From Undaria pinnatifida (lineage: Eukaryota; Sar; Phaeophyceae; Laminariales; Alariaceae): a stretch of 64,000 nt of DNA. Shown in pieces: positions 11,158 to 21,760 of this stretch (its first letter is position 1; the number at the start of each line of letters is the position of its first letter). The position numbers and the translations under genes are program-made. The notes under the pieces were generated by a model that searched no databases, was not told the DNA's origin, and worked only from the letters and a program-made list of their open reading frames with translations. Location of the stretch: contig JABAKD010000011.1 in assembly GCA_012845835.1 (NCBI GenBank), positions 2,596,501-2,660,500 on the forward strand, written 5' to 3'.

Positions 11158-14100
11158 ATGCGTGCACTCCTGGATTTTCTGATGGTAGTCCTGGCCGGCT
11201 GCCCCTCCCAAGCTGCTGTGTACGACCGCTCCATCACTGTCTTCTCTCCCGACGGGAAGCTGATGCAGGTATAAAAAGGTCACATATTCCGCGATCGACA
11301 ATTGGCGGTGCCATCCATCGTGCTGTTTGGTGATCCTGTCCCCATGCTGCAGTACCAGGCTCGTGCCTATGGGTTGCTTTCACTCCTCAAGACTATGCTA
11401 TACTTGTGCTTGGCCCTGCGTGCCCATGGCTACTTTTGTGTTACGTATCACTGGGCGTGTACCATAGAGCTAGTGCGCGTGTAGGCATGGGACTTTGCTC
11501 ACATGCAATACTTATACCCCACTATTTCCAAGTAGTTTGTCCGCGGAAACGTGGGTGCTTCTCGTCGTACTCGGGCTAGCTTGATCTTGTGCTGGATGAG
11601 GTCGCTTTACCAGGTCTCAAACCCCTCGAACACACGAGGTAAAGTACCGAAAATCATGCGCGCCGCAAGAGGTTTTTAGACTGGTTATATCGTAGGAGGA
11701 TTTTTGTTTTTTGTTTTAAAGAGCACATGAAGGCGTAGACCCAACCCCACCCTAACCCTAACCCCAACGCTAACCAAGGCCAAGGCTTCGACCCGCTGGA
11801 TAGAACATACCAGTGCCATGTACTGGCAACACGCAAGATAACATACCCCCCTATGGGACGAATTTCGGAGCCGAGTTTCTCACCCAGGGAGGCACACACG
11901 ACGGCAAAGGTGGCTTGGAAATGCCTGATCCATGCCTTCTCCACAGACGCATCGCTCGGTGTTTGCGCTACGCTTCGCTTTGCGTTTGTGCCCTCACCAT
12001 TGCCGAGAAAGTCGAAAATCGTTGGAGGGGGTTGTGTAGGTATGTACTATCTTGCATGTCACCTGGTACACGATAGCAGCCCTACCACCCTCTCGGCGAC
12101 GACTCGACCCATGCGTGTGCTGGGTACTTGGCCAGCGATGGGGTGTCGGCGCTCGGCACGTGCTGGCGCTTCTTTTTGGTCTGGCAAGCACTCATTCGAA
12201 AGAAATGCCATGCGAGTACACTGTGTTGACGAATATCTGCTTGGAGGTGGAGATTCTCCTAAGGTTGACCTCACCGCATCGCCCGAGTACGCCTTGCAAG
12301 TCGGTCGCCATTGATGCTGCTGCTACTGCTGATGTGTGCTGTGGAGCTTGTTATGATATTTTGTGCCTCCTGTAATTCCAACTCGGAGTATTCAGATTCA
12401 TGTTGTTTAGCCGAGAACCAGCTCAGCGCAGCGCACGCTTCTACTTCCAATCGATGCAGCGTGCGCTTAGTAAGGCTGTCACCCGCAGCAGTAGCACGCA
12501 GGAGATCCCTTGCGCCTGTACTGTAAGGCTGGTACGTGCATTTCCTGCGCGGGGCGCGTTTCCTCCTTGCGTGACGTTGTTGCGCCTCTCGTCGCGCTCC
12601 TTCTCACCCGCGCCCCACACTCGCAGCGATTATATATAAGCCGTGTATTTAAAAGCCTTTCCCCGCCATGTTTTTTTTTACCTGCTGCCACACCGTCTGT
12701 TACAACTGCTTGTCTGCGGTGATGTGACCCCAAAAGGTGGCCTACGACGAAGAGCCGGTGTAGAGGGGGTGGCTGGCTTTTCCCGTAACTTCCTATTTTT
12801 GTACATATATATGAGCCATTTATTTAAAAGCCTTTCCCCGCCATGTTTTTTTTCACCTGCTGCCACACCGTCTGTTACAACTGCTTGTCTGGGGTGATGT
12901 GACCCCAAAAGGTGGCCTACGACGAAGAGGCGGTGTAGAGGGGGTGGCTGGCTTTTCCTGTAACTTCCTATTTTTGTACATATGCCTTCCATCGTTTTAT
13001 GTGCCTATCCCGTCTTACTTATTTACCCACCACCGTCTGCTGTATACAACTACAAGCGCTTGTCTGCGGTGATGTGGTTTCAAAAAGTGGCTTACGCCGA
13101 AGACGCGGTGCAGCAGGGGGTGTACTCATGGGAGGGGGTGGCTTTTGTTCCTGTTTTTGCTCTTTTTTTGGTCGTGGTCCCGTCTATGTTTTTCTGCTTG
13201 TTTCGTGTTTACCTGCTTCAATCTGCGGTGATGCGGTTCACAAGGTGGCTTACGCCGAAGAGGCGGTGCAGAGGGGGGGGCTGGCGGTGGCCGCTTCTAA
13301 CGGTGAGGACACCATCGCCATGTGCCTGGAGTGCCCCCCCCAAGCGGAAAACGCAATGGAAGAGTCGAGGTCCTCCGATAGCGATGATGCCGACGACGCT
13401 ACCGATGCTGACGACGCCAACAGCGAGGACGACGACGAAGACAGTTGGCAGGCGAGTGAGAGCACAGCTATTTCGTCTCCCCGTGTCGGCGAATATTTGG
13501 TATCGTAAATTTGTATGAATGAACTTCATTTGGGAGTTGGGAGTTGTAGATACATCGATAGACTTGATTAACATCTCGGGTGTACGCGCCAAAATTGGTT
13601 TTAATTGGTTGGCTCTATGATATGTATGCTCATCGAAAACAGTCTAGTACCCTGAAGTACATCGTATCGTCTTTAATCTGCGCCAAGTAATTACACAACA
13701 TGTCACGGTGGGCGCGAGGGGATTCCTTCCTTGGACTAGAAGTTGAGGCATTTTTTTTGCGCATGCTTGCTTGCTCACTCGCTCAAATCATAAACCCAGA
13801 CGTTTCAAACTCAGTCGTGTCCCGCCCAGCTGGTTTCATCCCTCATCTCGGTCCATTTGTTGGTATCGGGAGTGAGGGGGGCGGGGGCGTGGGCTTGGGT
13901 GGGAGCGTGGACGAGGGCGTGGGCGAGGGTGGGGGCACGCTGCCGGTATCGCTTGAACTTGCGCTTAAACTTGCGTGTTCGATACGATTTCCTTGGTATG
14001 ATGAGGCAGGCCGAGATGGGTCTGTGTGTCGGCACGCATGGTGGTAGGACACTGCAAGTTTAATTTTTCACGCACATGTTTATTTGTCGAGGTATAACGT

Positions 14101-17100
14101 GAACTGATAAAGCAGGTATCTCCTGTGTATGAAACGCACCAGGGAAAAACAAGCCCATTATGCTTTACGTATTTCTCCGAACCGTCAACTTGCGCTTGTC
14201 TGGTTGCCCCCTTACGTTTATGGAAAGTGCTCTGCGGGCAAGCGGTTTAGGTGTCGACTGTAGCGGCAATTCGTTCGCGGCGTGTCGCATCTGAAAAATG
14301 CATTTCGTACGTCGGTGGCCATAGAACGACGTGTATTATAGGGGTAAGGCATCTCAGATCACAACGTGATACATCTATTCGTAAGTACAGCACGTGGGCA
14401 AGCTATATATCACAGATAACTACATGATAAAGAGTCATCATACGCATAATACGAGGGAAAGATGCCACAGCATGATTGAGCTACTAGAATATTACTGGTG
14501 TCAGTAGCACGTGTCGGTATGTCGTTGTCGATGTTTCTGTACCTGCGTCGCCAGCGGTCGTTTTCAAGCATCCCAGCACCCGTGTTTCCTGCTGTTGTTT
14601 TGGTATGTCTCTGTCCTGGCATTCGTATTCTCCAGCCAGAAGAGAGCGAAGGAGACACAGACGAGTCAGAAGCGTTATCGAGTCGCAGGCGGTACGGTGT
14701 CAATGGAGGAGGTGGCGAGGAGGAACGGCAGCGACAGCGACGAAGGAGACTTGCTGGAGGCGTGCACGAGGCGGGGGTTGCGATGGGAGTCGCGGACGAC
14801 GGCAACAACCAAGACCGAAAGCTGTGCGAGGTAAACACGCTAAAAACGGCGGAGTTTATAGGTGACACATATTCACCCTTTCGGGACCCCGAGATTGCGT
14901 TCAAAAACGTTTTTGTTTGGGTCTATTTAGGTCTATTCGGCAAAACAGTAAAGTCTGGGTCTATTAAGGTCTATTAGGCGAATCACCCGTCTTATGTACG
15001 AGTAGTCTGGGCCTATTCACCCTTTTGGGGGCCATTAAATGGCAAACGAAAATATTAATATTTTGGTCTAATCAATCGTCTACGTACGAGTAGCGTGAGC
15101 GAGTGACCGAACAAGTAGTATTCGACGTCAAACCTATTTTCCGAAAAGTCGCAATAAAGTGGGCGGAAGTCCCCCCTTGCAATCGGTTCTTTGTAGGATG
15201 CACAACTCACCCTTCATGCGACTCGCTGAACGCCTCACGGCGCTTCGCGCTTCGTGCAAGCAATGTCTACCTGGTAGGTGAAACCCCGACGTGCTCCGAC
15301 CCGGCATGGTAGGCATGCGAGGGTCTATGGTCCTACGGGCGACGATCATGCGTGACATGATTTCACCCCCCCCTCCATCCTTCCCTCCTGACTCTGGCCC
15401 TGACCCTGGCTCTGGTTGACGCTGACCCTACCCGATGGTTTTCCGGTAAAGGTAGATGAGGGTGTGTACATGGCATTCGCAGGCGTTTCAGCGGACGGGC
15501 GAGTGTTGGCTTCGAAGATAAGGTTGGAGTGCCAGAGCTACCGCTACAGCATGGGAGCGGCGCCGAGCATGGGCTACATCGCCCGATACGTTGGTGAGGG
15601 CGCACGGCATATAACGAGATACGAGCGGTCGGTCAGGTGTGCCGCCGGTCGGTAGAATTGGTGGTATTATTGATCGACGAATTGGTCTCGGGATCGGTTG
15701 ATGCTTTGATCGGTGGATCGGTCGGTAGAATTGGTCAGTGATTTGGTCGTTGAATCAATTCGTGGATTGGTCGGTGGATCGTTCCGAAGGCCTGTCGGCA
15801 TATCGGTCCGGGGATCGGTCAGTGCATCCATCGGTGAATCAGTCCGGCGATCGGTCCGTGCATCGGTTCGTATATCGATCGGTGGATCGGTAGGTAGATG
15901 CCATGCCCGCTATATTATTACTCAAGAAACGAAGCATCAACCGTTGCGTTTTATTTGTCAGCCGCTCGACCACAATATAGTTATGTTTCCGTGCCCGCGG
16001 TATGTTGCGAAAGCCGCCAACAACATCCCACCACCGGGTATGTATATCACTGACCTGTTTTTTTTTAAAGCCGCCCGCCCGCAATACAAGTGCCACCAAA
16101 TATTGCTCGTTTTAGTTTCGTCGAGCTCGTTCTGTATCATGTCATGGACATCGGCACGTATATTACATACATGCGTGCATCTGCAGGAGGGCTGCAGCAC
16201 CGCTACACCAGGACCGGCGGGGCGCGCCCGTACGGTGTTTCGTGTCTCGTGGCTGGCTTCGACGACGATGGTCTGCCTTGCGTGTTCCGGTCCGAGCCGT
16301 CGGGAGCTTTCGCGGAGTGGACCGCGTCGGCTGTGGGGAAGGCGTCGGAGAAGGTGTGTTGTTTTCACGTTATCTCATTGCCATAATGTAGTCCGTGGTC
16401 GCGAAACAGTGGTCGCGAAACAGGCTCCAATAACTCTGGAGTGGAAGAATGTGTATGCGCCGTACTCCCTTTTTTAACTGCACCCTAGCTGTTGATGGCA
16501 ACTACTTGGATTGTTGTGCGTATATTTGTAGTGGTAGATGTTGGGATGAAAATGGGGAAGGCGTCGGACAAGGTATACTGTACGTTGTTGGGGGCAACTA
16601 CTTGGATTGTTCTATGTGGTAGTGGTAAACGTTGTTATAGAAGTGGGAAGGCGTCGGAGAAGGCACACATGTGTGCCTGATACGAACCATCCCATTTCTT
16701 TATCTGCACCCTCGTTTTTGGGTACGAAGCACTTGAAATTAGCGTGAGATAGGCTTTGGAGTGGTAAAATTATTCTGACGAAAGCGGGGAAACACGTCGG
16801 AGAAGGTGTGAATATGTGCAGCATCCCCTTGATAAAGCACGCTAACGTTTTGGGGGACTAACACGTGGAAATTGTTTTTTTTTTTTGGAGTGGTTAAAGT
16901 TACCTGGTACCAAAAGCACCGCCGGAACGTTTGTACATTTTCAGGGCTTTTCACGGGTCGTGACCCGGCCCGCGGGTCGGGTTGGGAGGTAGTCGAAAAA
17001 CCCGCGGATCGAGTCAGGTCGGGGCAGGAGGTGTTGGAAATATCAAGGATCGAGAGGGGTCGGGGCATGAGGTTTTCAAGTATTGCGGGTCGGCCCGGAT

Positions 17101-17887
17101 CACCTTGAACCAATCCGACCGTCGAGGAGAAGGGATCCGACCCGTGAAGAGCCCTGATGTTTTTGGTCGTTGATCGGTCCGGTAAAACAACCTACGTCCT
17201 ATCATATGATATATACGAGTGTTTATGTCCTTCACGAGGAATGTAAAACACGCGCCATCGACGTATCACCGCACTACAAAACAAAGCATAAAAACATCGC
17301 ACCTAACTGTCGAAAGCACGAAAAGACCTGTCGTTCATCACGAGGAATGCTAATAAGGGATCACGCGGATTGACAATCTTGCAAAATCTGCAAAGCTGAG
17401 TTATCAGACGGAATGGTTGTACACACTACGCGACGTCCCGGTAAATTCTTCCTCCCCTTTGCCCCCCCCGTTTTCATGGCATTAGGCGTTGAAAGAACTC
17501 GAATCGGTGCCGGATATCGGCTTGCTCGACTGGAGAGGGACGGCGGAAGCCGCGGTGCGAGCGACCCTCGCTGGCGGGGCTCGCGAGTGCGATGTTGTAG
17601 TGATACGCCGCGACAAGAAAAACAACAACCGGGGAGAAAATGAGGGAGCTACAGAGGGAGTTGTAGAGGGGCGGGGCGCGGAGGCAGTGGGGGTGGCGGG
17701 GGGCGAGGATGGGAATGGTGGGAAGGAGGGAGAAGGTTGGAGACATAGAGAAGGAGGCACTTGGACGAAAAGGTTCTTGGGGTCGGTGGGGCGCGACGGT
17801 GCGGTGTTGCTCGGAGATGCGGGGCAGGGACGGGTGCGGGGTGGGGGACGGGTTGGGCGGGAAGGGAGTGCTGGATTGATGTTGTGA
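11158..17887 (+). CDS. PSMA7: 20S proteasome alpha-7-type subunit, divergent, with N-terminal hydrophobic extension
   Basis: Six exons in matching phase: 11158-11268, 13245-13499, 14636-14830, 15452-15593, 16187-16353 and 17486-17887 (TGA), about 423 residues against about 250 usual. VYDRSITVFSPDGKLMQ joined to VAYAEEAVQRGG is the N-terminal alpha signature. DRKLCEVDEGVYMAFAG, SADGRV, RLECQSYR, RYTRTGGARPYGVSCLVAGF, EPSGAFAEWTASAVGKASEK and TAEAAVRATLAGG...VVVIRRD follow the order of alpha-7 (yeast Pre6 type), which forms the outer ring of the 20S core. Oddities: the VEYA glutamate is Ala; about 90 Asp/Glu/Ser- and Arg/Gly-rich residues are inserted before DRKLCE; the C-terminus after RRDKK is ~90 Gly-rich residues. 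The first exon reads MRALLDFLMVVLAGCPSQA before the core, like a signal peptide, though an acceptor-like CCCTCCCAAG at its end could instead mark an intron. The end of exon 2 is uncertain: GT at 13500, or GC at 13452, both phase 0. It may be a second, specialised paralogue. Confidence 0.88.
12630..13290 (+). repeat. 175-bp tandem array copying the exon-2 acceptor of the proteasome gene
   Basis: Four units end in the same feature: a pyrimidine-rich stretch, CAAAAG or CAAG, then GTGGC(C/T)TACG(A/C)CGAAGA. The exon-like starts lie at 12737, 12912, 13087 and 13245, with steps of 175, 175 and 158 bases. Only the last is the working exon 2. Units 1 and 2 carry an in-frame TAG eight codons after the pseudo-junction, and unit 3 has lost the AG spacing. 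The array fills the downstream half of intron 1. Confidence 0.85.
15640..15900. repeat. TCGG/GATCGG tetranucleotide-derived minisatellite
   Basis: Irregular repeats of GGTCGGT and GGATCGGT in the fourth intron of the proteasome gene, beginning about 50 bases after the donor site at 15594. Similar GGTCGGTCGGTC sequence recurs at 23640-24250 in a PGK intron. Confidence 0.8.
16336..16810 (+). repeat. Tandem copies of the exon-5 end and donor of the proteasome gene
   Basis: The exon end GGGGAAGGCGTCGGAGAAG followed by GTGTG (16336-16358) is copied downstream at 16553-16572 (GGACAAGGTATAC), 16644-16663 (GGAGAAGGCACAC) and 16785-16808 (ACGTCGGAGAAGGTGTG). Between them lie copies of a GGCAACTACTTGGATTGTT block. 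The last copy retains an intact GT donor, so it could act as a decoy 5' splice site. Confidence 0.8.
16942..17156. mobile_element. hAT-like MITE, copy 1
   Basis: A 215-bp GC-rich element with inverted ends: left CAGGGCTTTTCACGGGTC, right GACCCGTGAAGAGCCCTG. Internal sequence is built from GGGTCGG/GACCCGG palindromic blocks. Copy 2 lies at 25533-25754. CAGGG...CCCTG ends suggest the hAT superfamily, but the expected 8-bp target duplication is not convincing here (TACATTTT against ATGTTTTT). It lies in the fifth intron of the proteasome gene. Confidence 0.7.
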
Positions 17888-19149
17888 CGGTGGCATGGAG
17901 TGGACATAAAAGGAGGGCGGGGGGGGAGGGCGTGGATCGATTGAAATCTATCTATCTATCGATGCGTGCGCCGCTCTGTTTCGGAGCTGCGTTTGCGACT
18001 TGGTCTAGCTTCTCCACATAATGGTTTAGATACATTTGTCTCTAAACCCTTAGCCTAAGCGTGTAATCCTAGCTCTGATCGCCGCGGAAAGTTCTCGGAT
18101 AGTTATCGGAAAATTATAGGGAATGAAATTGTAGTGAAGAGTTTTGCGTGCAGTATCAGCCATTTTTTTGAATCCGGGCCGGGTTGTATACTCTGTAGCG
18201 TTGTGTTGCCGCATTTATAGGCTTTCGCTTGTAGGAGGCGGCGGGTCTGGCAGGTGGAGATGGGAACTTACCACCGTTTCGTTAATTTCTTCGCCTTCTG
18301 GGCCGATTATCGTAAGGCAAGCTACAGGCCGCTCGTTCGATAGATGCGTAGCAGACTGTTGCTTGGTTCCTTGATTGGCTGGTCAATTGATTGGTCGGTG
18401 ATTGGTTGGTTTATTTGTTGGTCGGTTGATTGGTTGGTCGGTGGGTAGGTTGGTTGGTCGACTGGCTGGTTGGCTTGTCGGCGATTGGTTGGTCGATGGG
18501 TGGGTTGATTGGTTGGTCGGTTGTTCGGTTGTTTGGTTGGTCCGTTGATTCGGTGGTTGGTTGGTCGCTTTGAGGAATCTGACTCGTGCCACCCGAAGCC
18601 AAGGGCAATTGAGTCCTCCACGAAACCACCATATGCAATTCAGAGTAGGAATCGGTGCCGAGTTTTTCTCCACGCAGCCCCGTGCTTACGATGAGAGGGA
18701 CGGAGGGAGCGAGGGCAGTCTTGCGCTACCAGCCCAACCCCAACCCTATATATTATAGAATCGCCTGGGGTAAGCCCCAGCCTCGATCTAAACCCCAACC
18801 TGTTTTTCTCCCCTGGAACGAGCGCGTTGTTACTGATCGGGACGCTTTTGCTCGCAACGTCCAGCGTAGGTTCGGAACAATTTGCCCCAATGGTGACAGC
18901 TAGCCCCTGGCCTTCGGGGCACGCCTTAAATTATGCCTTAACGCCCTTTTCCCAAAACCGGTGCCTTGAGGGTAGTTAGGAGCCTTAAAGCTTTCCGTAA
19001 ACCCGTTTATTGTGTCCAAACACAACGCCGTTAGACCAGAGCCCATAAACAGGGGATAGGGTAGAGATTCTAGGCATTTCGTGAAGGAACTTCTGTCCCT
19101 GTGGGCCAAAAGCGCAATTCAAATACATCGCCCTTGTCCACTTATTATT
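17888..19149. other. Intergenic with TTGGTCGG minisatellite
   Basis: No gene recognised. A GGTTGGTCGGTTGATTGG-type minisatellite fills about 18370-18560. A segment at about 18030-18125 (CTCTAAACCCTTAGCC, then TCCTAGCTCTGATCGCCG) is related to 48110-48240 and partly to 61195-61230, indicating another low-copy dispersed repeat that carries a short CCCTAA-like motif. Confidence 0.5.
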
Positions 19150-19484
19150 GTTTGTCTTCCTCATCCCTTTTGTCACCTTTGCACTTTTCGTTTCTCTTTC
19201 TCCCTCCCCTGAAGTAAGTCAGATCCGGGGTCACTAAGCAGGCGCTTCGCCCCCCTCCCCACTACGGTACGCGCCTCCGTTGTTATCGCGAGAAGACTTC
19301 AGCTATTTCTTTCCTCGTCGACTCCCATCGAATCGCGCCTACCCACGCCGCTAGGTGCTCTCAGCAGTTGATTCCCTTTTTTCTTCTTGCGAATAAACTC
19401 AAAGTCCGACGCACGTGGGATTCGAACCGCAAAACCAACTCCAGTAGCATTCGAGGGTAACCACTAGACCACCGGGGCGACCAG
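19150..19484 (-). mobile_element. tRNA-derived SINE, family A, with tRNA-like head
   Basis: Read on the minus strand, the element starts with a tRNA-like head (19484 down to about 19411): GCCCCGGTGGTCTAGTGG as box A and GGTTCGAATCC as box B, both internal RNA polymerase III promoter motifs. The stems pair poorly, so this is not a working tRNA. The body follows, with CGGCGTGGGTAGGCGCGATT, GAGTCGACGAGG, TCTCGCGATAA and GACCCCGGATCTGA, and ends in A-rich sequence. Copies of the body lie at 24340-24553 and 58040-58268. Confidence 0.8.
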
Positions 19485-21217
19485 CTACTTTTTTTGGCAA
19501 TTCCTCCCTACTAAAGGCGTATAGATTGAACACGATGTTCGACGATGAAAGTAAGTAAAGCACTTGCTTCTGCATCATGTATTTCGCTCTAACTCCAAGT
19601 AATTTCCCACGCAAACGTGGGAACACGAGCCTTCAAACATTCCACCACTCAAACAGTGCACAAGTGAACACTATATGTGCTGGATGTAGATGGGTGGAAA
19701 TATCAGTTTAATTTAGAGAACACACGCGCACACACTGAGAGCCCAGAGCTAATCTCGATGTTCTTCTCGGCTTTCAGTTAACGATCGACGCTCGATCTAG
19801 ACACAAACACATCGGGGCCGATCGACGCTGCTCCGGGCAAGGCCACATGAATGTAGGTGACACCGTTGAAGGTTTTAGGCTGATCCAAGTTCTAGACGGT
19901 GAGAGCTTGCCAGCGTTGCTGTTGTGCGATCAATGATTTTTTTATTTGAGATCAGACAACAGCCGGCATTTGCTGGACTGCATCAGTAAACGGGGCGCGT
20001 TTATCTTGAAAATACACGGACTTTACGCCTTGAGCAGGCGATGCCAACGTTTTGGGAATTTTTCCGAGATTGCTCGCCGAGACTTCCCAGACGGCGACGG
20101 ATGACACATGAGGGGGCACCGCCGCGAGTGCTTGGCCGTGTGGCCCTGAGGCGGACGTTATCAGTCGCAGGAACAAAACCGCTTTTAAAAAACTGCTTTT
20201 CAAAAAAAAGATTGCCGTTTGAGGAACAATAGCCAATACCCTCATAAAGGGATTCAGAATCTCACCAACTCTACCCGCGACTTCACAAAAAAGAACGCAC
20301 TACAAGCTGAGAACAGCGCTCGAATACATTTGATCGAGGGCTATTACAATCAGTCTAGAAGAGATACTTTTCGGGACAAGCCCGCTATAGGAATTGCGGA
20401 CAATCGGCTGAAAACCTGCTTGCTACACAAATTTTCGCTTTACACCGGCGACACCAGAGCAGCCAAAACTCCGCAAGGGTCGGTAAGGTGGTGGATGCCT
20501 TGCGTCGCAGGGTGGCCTCGACCAAGAATAAAAAAATCGATAGGCTTCCTCTACGAATGAACTAAAGCGTACAAGAGCGAACGTACAAAGTACCAACAGG
20601 TTTACCCTGCCCCTAACCCAATGGATGAACATACGAAAATGACCAAGATGCTTTTGGAATAATGGCTTGGAAGCGACCTTTTTAGGGCTTAGCCCACTAA
20701 AGGAATTGTGGACAATCGCCTGGAAAAGCTGCTTTTAAAATACAATAATAGTTGACTTGGCGTCGGCGGCACCAATAGAGTTGGACTTCGTGAGGGCCAG
20801 TAAGGTCATGGACGCTTGCGTCGCAGGGTGGTCTGGACCGAGAATCGAGCACACTAGAGGGTTCCTCTAGACCAAATCACCTCATCATAATAAGGCGGAC
20901 ACCAACGAACGTACAAAGCGCTAGCACGTTGTTTCGGAGATGTTTGCCTGTAAAATGCTTTTTTTGGCTTGCAAGAGTAGTAGACGACCTACCTGCTGAA
21001 AAACTTGTTGAAGCATAGTAGTTGACTTTACGTCGGTAGCATTGAAGGGGCTGAAACTTCGTGAGGGTCATGAAGGTGTTGGATGCTTGTGTCGCGGGGA
21101 AGGGGGGGGGGCTAGACCGATAATCCCGATAACCAAAGGTTTGTGAGGGTGCCCCTACGATACGACTGAGCTAAAGCGGATACGAACGAACGAACAAGAA
21201 AACAAAATAAACCTCGC
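19485..21217. repeat. Intergenic with three diverged ~230-bp direct repeats
   Basis: From about 20340 to 21190 three diverged units follow each other. Each carries AGGAATTG(C/T)GGACAATCG-like or related sequence, then GGATGC(C)TTGCGTCGCAGGG-like sequence and ACGAACGTACAAAG-like sequence. A fragment of the same unit recurs near 21900-22010. No gene is recognised between 19485 and 20340. Confidence 0.55.
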
Positions 21218-21760
21218 ATACATATGATAGAGCAGTATAGTGGAAACTACAGTAATAAATTTATAAAATAGATACTTCGAAGTATAATATGTTAGATCTA
21301 GCTCAAAATTCCCCACCTTAAGTAAAAATACCAACACTCAACCATTATAGTGGATAAAAAATAGGACCCCTCCCAATAAAAAACTCACCCATTTTATCAC
21401 TGATTTTCAAGGACGTCAGCCGTGAGTTTGACGAATTTCAGGTCAATACTCATCTTTGCAAGCTGCGTTGTTGGTACTCGTAATATACTATATGAGTGAG
21501 TTTTGATTGGGAGGTGTCTTATTTTTTGTCCACTATAATGGTAAGTATTGGTATTTATACTTTAGGTGGGGAATCTTGAGCTAGGTAAAACATCACATCT
21601 ATTTTATAAACTTATTACTGTAGTTTCCACTATACTGCTTTATTTAGTACTCCATATTATTACAAGTACCAACAACGCAGCTTGCAAAGATGAGTATTGA
21701 CCCGAAATTCGTCGAACTCACGGCTGACGTCCTTGAAATATTTATTATAAAATGTTGGGT
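21218..21760. repeat. Large inverted repeat (fold-back) with embedded dispersed-element copies
   Basis: Left arm 21218-21400 and right arm about 21490-21650 are reverse complements over AGTATAGTGGAAACTACAGT, TTTATAAAATAGAT, CCCCACCT and CACTATAATGG blocks. At the centre (21388-21482, minus) and just right of the palindrome (21655-21755, plus) lie two oppositely oriented copies of the GCAGCTTGCAAAGATGAG element. The whole is AT-rich and would form a long stem in single-stranded DNA. Confidence 0.8.

Noticed and set aside
12188..12300. Exon-like plus-strand segment reading HSFERNAMRVHCVDEYLL with AG before and GT after
   Set aside because: It lies in proteasome intron 1, between two exons whose coding sequence is already contiguous by family comparison (LMQ to VAYA), so inclusion would disrupt the fold.
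19411..19484. Functional tRNA gene on the minus strand
   Set aside because: Box A and B motifs are present but acceptor and T stems do not pair; adjoining sequence is a SINE body repeated elsewhere.
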